Assembly: GCA_033297075.1 (NCBI GenBank)
Contig: MU858120.1
Span: forward strand, 1 to 64,000
Direction: 5' to 3'
Length of the DNA stretch: 64,000 nt
Source: Rhypophila decipiens
Taxonomy: Eukaryota; Ascomycota; Sordariomycetes; Sordariales; Naviculisporaceae
The notes beneath the pieces were generated by a model. The model did no database searches. It was not told the DNA's origin and saw only the letters and a program-made list of their open reading frames with translations. Each line of letters begins with the position of its first letter. The stretch's first letter is position 1. Below are positions 1 through 9,341 of this stretch, in pieces. The translations under genes were made by a program, and so were the position numbers.

Positions 1-1113
1 AGCTTCATCAAGGGTCGCTGGTGGGGCAGAGCCCCACCATTCTCGGTGCCACGGCCGAGGGTTGCCGAGGCCCTCACAGGGCCCAGCCCGTCACATTAAA
101 CAGCTTATATTGCAGCTGGCTTTACCAACAAGGACTGAACAAGATATATTTCTTGACATACTAATGAGGTTCCAAACACCAGACAGTTGCTTCAACTGGC
201 TGTTTGTAGCACAAATAACGGAACAACCTGCATAGCAATGGCATGTAGAAGACGGTGGGTATCCCATGAGTACAATAAATAAGTGTTGGGTGAGCTGGGT
301 TGATCAACAAACGAGCACCACAAGAAATGTTACCATGTCGCTCTCACGATGAAAAAGGCAAATGATATCGACGAAAACAAGGTCGCAGATAAATTATATG
401 ATATGGTATAAGAAATGGAGATAGATTGCCCCTTGAGTGGCCCGGCTTCCCTTCTCTCTGTCTTGTTCCTCAGGTATCATTCGTGGGGTGTGTGAGGAAC
501 AAGAACACACAACAAAAGAGTCAACAAAGAAAAAACTAAGTCAAGCCAGTTGATTGCTAAGAAACGAAGAAAGAAGGGAATCTGGGAATCTCGGGATATG
601 CTGAGTGACTAAACAAGGAAAACAAGGAGAAAAAGGGAAATAAACAAATACCACGCGGCAAATTGCCGGAACCCGACCATATATCTACCGGTAGACTCCC
701 ATCCCAATTCTCGCTGTATGTTGCAACCCGCTTGTGTGAATGAGTATGACCCGTACTCATCATGAATAAACACCATGATAAAAACCTGCGCCGCCGGTCC
801 CGTGCCGCAACACCTGGTAGAAAGGGCAACCCATTGTAAACGAGGAAAACAAACAAGGGGAAACAAACTAAAAAACAACAGTGTCGATGTAACCAGAAAC
901 CCATAAGATGACCAGGAAAGATGCAATGTAAATGACCCTCTCTTATAATACGCAGTCATACCCAAGAAGGAAGAGACCGACGATGCAAAGTAACGGTGTA
1001 TGTAACCCATGAACGACTCAAAAAGAAATCCTGAATGGACAAGAGACGGGAAACCCAAAAGTGCTCTGAAACTTCTCATGGGCTTCCCACGACCGAGCAT
1101 GAACACATGCTCG
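1..1113. other. Intergenic / 3' flank of the bHLH gene
   Basis: No supportable gene. The first ~100 bases are GC-rich and carry a perfect 9-bp inverted repeat (arms 19-27 and 31-39, 3-nt loop). The rest is A-rich in the + direction and lies downstream of the bHLH stop codon, so part of it is probably that gene's 3' UTR. Open frames here have no codon bias or recognisable motif. Confidence 0.6.
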
Positions 1114-2658
1114 CTATGTCATGTCCATATTATACTCGTCTTCCTCCTTGAAATCATCATCGTCATAGTCGACAAATTCGTTGTCGAATTCGCCATTGCC
1201 CTGACCAGGGCTGATGGTAACATGGTCACCGGATTGACCGTTCGGCTGGCCATTCAAGGGTTCTCCTTTGTAGTCGGTGTGATGAGGAACCCGAAGTCCG
1301 GATCCCGCAAAACGTGAGTAAGAGAATTGCCTTGGGTTTCCCTCTTCATTCCGCGAGACGGCTTCCATCAGCTCGGTTTGCATGCGACGCTCATCCTCGG
1401 TGAACTCGAAGGGAATTTTGCCACCGAGCTCGATAATCGTGTTGATCAGCTCTTCTTGCTGCTGGAGCTTAAGATGAAGCATCCACATCAAGTCCCGTGT
1501 CCAGCTAACCGCACCATTGAGGATGTCGCCCTTGTTTGGGCCCTTGTCTTTCTCCTCAATCGGCAAGCCAGTGGTGATATTACCAGCAGTGCCGCCAGCA
1601 GCTCTCCTTGCACCGGGGCCAGCAAGTGAAGATGTTGCTTGGTTTGGACTAGGAATTCCAGAGAGGGTCGGCGAGAGTGGTGTGCCATTTTGAATGGCCT
1701 TGCGGATTTTCTCATCCTCCAAGCGGTGGCCGGGGACGAGCTTACTAAGATCCTGGATCCGCTCGTTGATGTTGTCACGTCTCCGTCTCTCGACGAGATT
1801 GTGCGATTCCCGTCTCCGCTTCCGCTTTGCTTCCTGTGATGAAACGGGGGCCGTAGTCCCGAGCTTAGCGGGCATAGACGTCCCAGCCTTCAACATCAGG
1901 TCGAGATTTGCGGGGCCATGGAGATTGCCAGACCCAAGTGGTGAGGGCATGGGGAAGGATCCGGGGAAGGAAGACAAGCTGGGGGGAGTTTGCGCCCACT
2001 GCCCGGATAGTGATTTCTCGTGATGTCCACCGGTTCCTCGAATCGGCTGCGCACCGAAATTGGCCTCTGAGTTGAGGGAGAGCCCGGGCATGGCCGTGGG
2101 CTTTTGTGGCAGAGGACTTCTGCCAGGGGCAGTCTTTGCCTGCATCGCTTGGGCAACTCGTGCTCGACCTTTTGTGCCATCGTTGTTCATATCATTTCCG
2201 AGCGGCGATCCCGCGTAGGAAAGAGGCGACTGGAGGGAGCCGGCGAAGGTTTGAGGATGTTGCATTTGACGATACTGACCGAAGTTGGAGACGAATGGAC
2301 TCGGGGCTGGAACATCTCCATCGGGAGTACTCGAGTATACGTTTCCGTAGTTTGGATCCATCAACCCTTGATGGTGAGAGGAGCCGTACTCTGGCTGGTA
2401 GCTCATGTTCATCCCGTTCATTCCACCACCGAAATCTTGCCCATGCATCTGCTGTTCCGTTGGACTGCCGAGGCCTTCGAGCAGCTCATCGTCCCCGAGG
2501 ATTGCCGAACCAGAGGAGAATACGTTGGATGGGTTGCTATTGTGACCCATATGATTTGCCTGGTACGACTGCTGGTGGTAGTTGCCAGGCATGTTGAGTT
2601 CATTTGGGTCGATGGCGCTGTTGCCATGGCCGCCCATGGGGAAGCCGTTGTAAGCCAT
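1114..2658 (-). CDS. bHLH transcription factor, RTG3/MITF-TFE-like, with extended loop
   Basis: Single-exon gene of 514 aa, starting at the ATG at 2658. Residues 1-270 are low-complexity (Asn, Gly, Gln, Ser, Pro rich), as in many fungal activators. A basic region follows at about 278-297 (KRKRRRESHNLVERRRR), containing the H-x3-E-x3-R pattern of E-box-binding bHLH proteins, then helix 1 (NINERIQDLSKLVP, 296-309). Helix 2 is at about 376-402 (KGDILNGAVSWTRDLMWML) and runs into a Gln-rich, possibly leucine-zipper segment. About 65 residues rich in Ser, Pro, Gly and Ala separate the helices, far more than the 6-12 usual in animal bHLH proteins. Long loops are known in fungal Rtg3-like and SREBP-like factors. 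The C terminus (about 440-514) is acidic and ends in an Asp/Glu-rich tail. Fungal databases often label such proteins 'HLH transcription factor GlcD gamma'. It probably acts in the nucleus as a homo- or heterodimer; targets cannot be inferred. Confidence 0.9.
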   Translation of the reverse strand: MAYNGFPMGGHGNSAIDPNELNMPGNYHQQSYQANHMGHNSNPSNVFSSGSAILGDDELLEGLGSPTEQQMHGQDFGGGMNGMNMSYQPEYGSSHHQGLMDPNYGNVYSSTPDGDVPAPSPFVSNFGQYRQMQHPQTFAGSLQSPLSYAGSPLGNDMNNDGTKGRARVAQAMQAKTAPGRSPLPQKPTAMPGLSLNSEANFGAQPIRGTGGHHEKSLSGQWAQTPPSLSSFPGSFPMPSPLGSGNLHGPANLDLMLKAGTSMPAKLGTTAPVSSQEAKRKRRRESHNLVERRRRDNINERIQDLSKLVPGHRLEDEKIRKAIQNGTPLSPTLSGIPSPNQATSSLAGPGARRAAGGTAGNITTGLPIEEKDKGPNKGDILNGAVSWTRDLMWMLHLKLQQQEELINTIIELGGKIPFEFTEDERRMQTELMEAVSRNEEGNPRQFSYSRFAGSGLRVPHHTDYKGEPLNGQPNGQSGDHVTISPGQGNGEFDNEFVDYDDDDFKEEDEYNMDMT

Positions 2659-2741
2659 CTTGTGATATATAGGATGATGTCTCCTGATAAGAGTGGCTGG
2701 CTAGGTGTTTGCGCTGCTCGTTTCAAACAGTCGCGCAAGAT

Positions 2742-2969
2742 CTAGGGAAAGTCAGATGTCAATTGACGGGTTCTGGAACGTAGTCCAGCTCGCCCAGAAG
2801 TGTTGTGCGGGGATAGGTGGTGATGGGATGATGAGTGGCGAGCTGCCTCGCGGGAATGCCGATAGTGTCCAAATGAAGGGAGCAAGGGTTGTGCGCACCT
2901 CGGACGCTGTTGGTCGAGATGCGCTGAGGTTTGGAGCACAGATCGTGGAGGAGAATGGAACAAACGTAC
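2742..2969 (-). other. Probable 5' UTR intron of the bHLH gene
   Basis: Reading the minus strand upstream of the bHLH ATG, a consensus donor (AAG|GTACGT, G at 2969) is followed 228 nt later by a CTGAC branch-like motif and a TAG acceptor ending at 2742. This leaves an 83-nt leader exon before the ATG. It is inferred from splice signals only. A purine-rich stretch on the + strand (about 3060-3480) upstream would be the promoter. Confidence 0.4.
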
Positions 2970-5900
2970 CTTGAATATATATATACTGAAGATCTTTGAT
3001 GGTTGTTTCTTTGTATTCGCAACAGGCGGTCAGTGGGCCATGGAGTTGGTCCCAAGGAAATGGCGGGGAGTGTAAGAGCGGTGGGAAGCACTATGACTCG
3101 GCGCGCAAAAAGAGGCAAGGGTGGGAGGCCTGAGAGCGATGCCGGAAGGACAGCGACAACGCCGGACGAAGCTGTCGAATGCTCGAATTGCGATTTCGTC
3201 GCTTCGGAGTTGCGGTTGCACAAAGTGCTGCAGGAGGAAAATCAAAAGCGACTTCTCCCCCGCAGATGGTGGTGTTTGTGTTTGGGGAAGAGACTCGTGG
3301 AGTCGAGACTTTTTTGGATATGACTCGACACTGTGTGCGGTGAACGCTAGAGATGTCCTAAGGGGGGTGGGTCAGAAAGTGTGCAGGCAACGTGCGGAGC
3401 GAAGAGCGGAGAGGGGTGAAGCGGGAAGCGAGGACAAAGATGAGAATGAAGGGCAAAGAAGTGGTCAAAAGAAGCGCAATGATGAGCGGGAGGGCCCTGA
3501 TTTAGATGTTCTCCTTTTCCTCTTACCTTTAGTTGCCTCGTGGGCTGAAGGTTGGTGTGAGCAAGTGTGGTGGAAAAGGGGCCTTGTGCGATTGACACCA
3601 AGCAGTGGTCTGGCAAAGACAGCCAAGACTTTTGAATGGTCGGAGGGCGGAGACCGGGGGGTCGCGATTAACGGGTGAGGCCTTTCCGTCTTGAGCGAAA
3701 TTCAAGACCCACTTTGGACTTGACTTGGCGGGGTGTTGCACAAAAGTCAACGACGACGAGTTTGTGAGGTCGAGAGGATTCTTGTGTTTTGGAGAAAGCC
3801 CGAGTTGAAGCGGGGAAAGAGGGGCGAGCGCCAGTTGCCACTATTTAAGTTCGTTTGGAGGTCGAAAGTCTTGGCGATAAAAGAGGTTGTGACCTGGATG
3901 ACGTTGTTCCAGATGTTGAGATGATAGCAAGTGACCGGTATACTCGGGATAAAGACAGTCTGAATTGCGGGATGGGATGGGATTTATCAAGGTATTGTAG
4001 GTTTTGTATTTGTGTGCGCAGAGCGGTGATGCCGCCGTTATCGTTTTGTGGCGGGATGAAGCAAGATGTGGAAGGCGGGGAAATGGGTGCTTCGACCAGG
4101 TGCTAGCCAACCAAAGTCCGGGCCCGACAAAACTTTATTCGCTATTAGGATGTCTCAACCTGCTGCACGGCTTGCGATGAACAAGTAGCTGTACACCCTA
4201 AGGAAGCCGAGGTCAAGCGCAGTTGTTGGAGAAAAGGGAGTTAAAAAAAGGGCAGGACGGTCAATTTATTCCGGGTGGTGACCTGAGCGATGATGCGGAA
4301 GCAGCGGCGGAGGTTGAGGCTGAGTCGATTCGATCCCAGGGGGTTCTTCCAGGTTTGTTTGTCACTGCCCAGGTGAGCGAGTGGTGTTTGTTCGGGAAAC
4401 AGCTGTTGTATGTCCGAGAAGGACCCAGATAAGCCCAAACCAGCAACGTATTGTTGACTTGTCGTCTGCGGATTTAGCACGCGGTCAAAAGGCAATAATG
4501 TTTAGATGAAAGTGAGGTAAGACTCGAGTGTGAGTCGCGACGATGCGGTGCAAGTCTAGTGTGCGTATCTCGCTCGTTTGGTGAGATGAGATGAGTGATG
4601 GATGGGGTTGGTTGCATCAGCGTCGGTCCAACTGTCTCGTTTTTTTCTGACGGGGCGCGATATCAAACTAATCAAGACGGTGCTGTCGACTTGGAGTCCA
4701 GCCAACCTCGCTTCTTCCAAGAGGTTGGTCGCGTTGGGGAGTGGTAGGCAATATCGCCAATGTTCAGGTCCCTCCGGATCCTGGGCGCAATAGTACTTCT
4801 GTAGCTGTCTAGTCCCTGGACTCTCTGATGTTCTTTAAATAGCGATGAATATTCCGTCTACCAGTGAGATGCCTCGTCCCGACAGACCTAATCAATCAAT
4901 ACGGTCTTCCCAGGTAGGCAGGTTGTGCAACAGTGCAAAAGGACCACCACTATACGGCGGGATCGATATATGAGCTGGCCGACCTCTTTGGGGATCCAGT
5001 AAAGCCAAGTCCCTTAAAGGCAAGTGGAGGAGGAGGAGGAGAAACGGCAAAGAAACCTTTCCCTCGTGCGATCCTCGCAGGGTTATGTAAGCTGGCAGGT
5101 CCCGGCTATGCCTAATTGGGACAAGCTTCGATCGTCGTCGGGAGGCGTGTCAGGGTTGTAGCGTGGGCTGCGTGGTACTTGGTGAGGGGGGGCCCTTGAC
5201 GCCTTGTCTTCTTGGTCTGGTCTTGCTTGATGCTTTGCGCCGTTGCGGTAGTGCTCCCGAGTATCGTCGGCTAGGAGCAAGTCCGAATAGCACGCTAGAA
5301 CGAGAGGGGATACGAGCACAGGAGTTTGGTGCCACTGGTGGGTTAGGTGGCCGGAATACGGGGTAAGCTTCTTGGGGACGTATTACGGCGATTGGCTGGG
5401 CGGTGATCGTGTCGCTGAAGTGGAGATGGAGATCAACGAATGGTCTGGTCAAGCTTTGTGTAATGCACGGCGAGATATGCCAAAGCTACGAAGCAGAGTC
5501 TTAAGGAGAAGTATGTGAATCGAAGAGTTGTTGGTTGCGGTGTGTATCTCGGCTGTCAGTGGACGCCTCTGTCTTACACAAGAACGTATTGATGGGAGAG
5601 AGGAAGTTATCGGGACACAAGCTGCGGACTGTGCTTCGTTCGGTGGATCGGGCTTTTATATCACTTCAAGGAAGCCGGTTTACAAATACAAATATCTACA
5701 TATCTCCAGGTTGTAGTCTCCTACGGACAGTGGTCTTCCTGCTCTCACTCAGTTTGCGTCTTCTGACTCCATCTCGGTCAACTTGGTGTGCGAGGATCAA
5801 GGAAGAAACCCACACCAACAATATCAACATAGCCCACCTGGTCCAGTTGCGGTCCTTGGGACTCAGAAGTCCTCTCGTCGTCGCCTCCTAGCTCACCGGG

Positions 5901-8102
5901 AAAGTTGGCAGTTTATGAGCAGGGCTTGCTCTTCCGGGAGCTTCCAAGGTGAGCAAAAGCAGCAGAGTTAGCTCTAAGACGGACGTATCGGTTTGGATGT
6001 CACCCAGCCATCAACGTGACCCGACATGTGAGACAGCAAGGCACACCAATCGTTGAAAAATGGCTACCTACCCACGAACCTAGAGGTGAGAGGGTGGGGG
6101 GCGGTACGTAATGCATCGACGAGCGAAGAAAGCCATCCTATTCACAAGCGGAAAGATTAAAGTCGGCAACGGATTGTTAATGCGAAAAGCCAAAAAGCAG
6201 TGACTAACCTTCCATGTGGTGGTGGACGTGGTAGTCACCGAGCTAGGTGGCAGAACAACATCGCAGCGGTGCTAGGCAGGGAGACCGCACGTTCGCAACG
6301 CCCACAGCCTCCCAGATAACCAAACTCGGCGACCAAATCTAGCAATAAACTGGATGTCGGTCCTGGAATTTGGTCGGGTTGTGGCTTTCCTCTTCTACCT
6401 TGAAGCCGGGCCCCAGAATACTGCCTGGTGTGTTGGCGATATTGACCGAGGGTCTGAACAAGAGCCGCCTAGATTTCAAACCCCGTCGTACAGACCTGGA
6501 AATAAAATTTCGAGAAGAATCCCACATGCAGCACCATAACCTCAGAACTGTGCCTCCTTGCCACGCGATATTACCAGCAAGTACCATGATTCCATGTCTG
6601 CGCCACATGAAGCAGAGTTGGCAGACCTCTCTCTTGTGCATTCACCAAGGCTCGGGAGAAGTCGAGGTCCTGCTGGCTGCTGCACATCATCAAGCAGCCC
6701 GATAAAACCGAGGGCGTGCTACACCAACCAGCATGAGCTAGCCGTCCACGTTTGGCGTTGCCGGACGGGACGGCATCCAAAACGTTGTGGCCGCATCTGC
6801 TTGGGAGTCACAGTGGAGAGTCATTCGCTGAGCCGCCCTCCCAGTCGTTCATGGTCGGAGGTAATCAGTGTAGTGCCGTATGCATACCCCAGTTGTCCAG
6901 CGTCGTGTAGGTCGTGTTGGAGGTGGTCCGTGATCACTCTTGGGCAGAAGAAGAGGGTGTGCATCTGCCAATCACATGCCCCTCAATCTGACATTTGCTG
7001 CACCCCCACCAAACGCGACTGCTAGAACCACCATCTCCATAGCTAAAAGCACAGTCTTGGCCTTCATTCTGGTATCCCAAGGTCATACAGTACCTATCCG
7101 AAATAGATGCTTTGACGAGCTGGAATAAATGCCTTGACTGGCTCGAATAAGTGCTTCGACGAGCTGGAATAAATGCCTTGACTGGCTCGAGTAAATGTCT
7201 TGACTGGCTTGAATAAATACCTTGACTGGCTCGGTAAATGCCCAGGTTGAAGGCCAAGACTGTGGTTTTAGCGGCGGCGCCTTTTGTTCGGGCTCTGCCA
7301 GACAGTCTGCAAGGACGTTGGCCAGCCAAGCGACAGTCGCACACGCCTGCGCTAACATCTCCAACATCCATGCGTGCTGCCTCATCCCTGTCAGTCCTTG
7401 TTTGCACTGCACTCGAAACCTCACCACCTGAATGCCGTCAGTCGAACCTATCAAGTTACCATCGACAACGACCCGATCTCTGTCGATCCGGAAAGAAATA
7501 TCCTGCGGCAGTCTGAATAAACGCGATAGAAGACCAGAGGTTGCTATACCCAGCAGTCCTGACACCTTCGTGCACACTGTTCAACAGAGCCGGAGACGTC
7601 ATCAGCCTCGTAACCTCGCGCCTCTGCAGTTCTCATTCCCTCTACCCCATATTGACACACCCTTTTTACCCTCTACGTAAGCAGTGGTGTGGAAAAAGGT
7701 AGGCAGATACTCACGGAGTTGCCTTATATAATACACTATTTTCTGCTAGAAAATACGGAGCATAACGAGAGCTAACAGCAGTTTGTTTGTCAGTCAAGAT
7801 ACCTACCCATCACTTACTTCAGTTGCAAGCGGCTCCCATCTTCCGCACCACCCTCCCCGATCTCGGTCCAATAGTATCGAGCCTGCCGAGCTCACCTACA
7901 CCATCCTGCGTCCGATATATCACAAGTCAGTTCCCGCCTTGTTTATCGCAACGAACGGTCACTTGGCACACCACCTGCTCGACTGTCCTCGGCTTGTGCG
8001 GAAATCCCATTTCGGCGCCCGATCGAATACCACGTTGCGATCCCCTCGTGTCGCTTCTGTCTATTGAAAGGAAATCTGGGAACGAGATAACAAGAATCCG
8101 CC
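2970..8102. other. Long gene-free region, upstream of both bHLH and SFT2
   Basis: About 5.1 kb between two divergently oriented genes. No open frame here has a start, codon bias and splice signals that add up to a gene. It holds a 22-bp minisatellite at 7107-7237, described separately. A minus-strand open frame at 7083-7577 runs through that repeat, has no ATG and is not supported as a gene. Unusually long upstream regions are common next to fungal transcription-factor genes. A non-coding transcript is possible but nothing shows one. Confidence 0.5.
7107..7237. repeat. 22-bp minisatellite, six units (copy A)
   Basis: Six head-to-tail units: 7107-7128, 7129-7150, 7151-7172, 7173-7194, 7195-7216 and 7217-7237 (the last is 21 bp). 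The consensus is atgccttgactggctcgaat followed by aa. Units 1 and 3 share a variant (ttgacgagctggaat), and units 2 and 4 share another (ttgactggctcga), so the first four units are a doubled 44-bp dimer. A related shorter array lies at 26617-26683. The preceding nine bases (aatagatgc) are the same at both sites. Confidence 0.85.
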
Positions 8103-9341
8103 ATGGCCTCTAGCTCATTCAGAGATTCTATCAACTCTCTGGGCTGGGCGCGTCGCGACAACGATGTCCCCGTCAACACATCGCAGCAGAGCGGCCTCCT
8201 GTCGTCGATAAAATCGTTGAACCCATTCAGCGACCGTGGCTATGTCCAACTACCCACCGTGGAAGGGTCCGGTGCGCCTCTTCCGGCACCTAGTCGTCGT
8301 GAAGAGGAGGAGGGCTGGCTTGCCTGTGAGTCAACACCCACCTCTCTGCTGTTGATTTGATCTTGTCATTTCCATATTGTCTCCCCCCCCGCGTGGTTCC
8401 ATTGCCCCTGCAGAAGGCTTCGATGGGCGAAGCATGTGCCAGGGCTGCGCATCTGTGTCTTAGCCACTTCCGCCATGTCCTCTGCAGGTGTAGCTTTTTC
8501 AAACTGTTGTTTTCTTTTCTAGTCTGTGTCATTTTGGGATTTCCGAGAGAGGTCGACTGACCAAACATTGTGCAGTGAGTCGGTGGGATCGGTTATTGAT
8601 TTTCGGTGCCTGCAATCTTGCTGCGCTCGCCTGCTTTGTTATTTGCTTTTTTCTATTCCCAGTCATCGCTCTGGGAAGGCCGCGCAAATTGGTGATTCTG
8701 TGAGTAGCATCTTTCCATCCCCTTGTCAGCTGCCTAGACAGGCATCTTGTTATTCCCCTGCGTCATCGCTGTGTGAAATCTCCGAGACGACGCCGTGACC
8801 ATGCCGGCATCCTCGCTCGCTGCACCTACCCGTGATGCAGGTGTGGGGTGCCTCATGATGCTCGTTGCGACCATGTTCAAACCCCTATGACTTGGTCGGG
8901 CTGATCTCGGAGTTGATGAATAATTCCCACTCACGCAAGCCGGTCTGAGATGGATAAATGCTGATGTTGACATGCACAAACAGGTGGACTCTGGGCTCGA
9001 TTCTCTTCCTCGCATCGTTTGCTGCTGTCATGGGCCCCATAGCATATCTTCAACATCTCGCATCGGCACAAAGGCTGCCTTTCACCGCGGCATACCTTGG
9101 GTCTCTTGCCCTGACGCTGTACTTTTCCATCGGCGTAAGTCCATCTCCCAGTTCTGTTTGCTAGAGCCTACGGCTGACTCCCTCGTAGCTACAAAGTACC
9201 TTCCTCACCCTCATTTCGGCCATCTCCCAGCTGGCTTGCTTGATTTGGTACCTGGTGAGCTACTTTCCTATGGGGTCCAGCGGACTTCGCCTCGTATCCA
9301 CGTTTGGAGCGCGCCGAGCAGCTGCTTGGATGACGGGCTAA
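8103..9341 (+). CDS. sft2: SFT2 family vesicle transport membrane protein
   Basis: Four exons, 8103-8325, 8576-8699, 8984-9134 and 9189-9341, encode 216 aa; all reading phases join correctly. Donors are GTGAGT, GTGAGT and GTAAGT. The N terminus (SSFRDSINSLGW, then SGLLSSIKSLNPF and EEEEGW) is the cytosolic head of fungal Sft2 proteins. Four hydrophobic segments follow: LLIFGACNLAALACFVICFF; WTLGSILFLASFAAVMGPIA; FTAAYLGSLALTLYFSIG; and the last, FLTLISAISQLACLIWYLVS. The end (MGSSGLRLVSTFGARRAA) is typical. Length matches yeast Sft2 (215 aa). Sft2/Got1-type proteins are tetraspan Golgi membrane proteins that help endosome-derived vesicles fuse with the Golgi. The gene is isolated between two long spacers and nothing suggests special regulation. 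Confidence 0.95.

Noticed and set aside
7083..7577. Minus-strand 164-codon frame through the 22-bp repeat
   Set aside because: It begins with GTG, not ATG, its 3' half is the repeat read as protein, and no family or splice support is visible.
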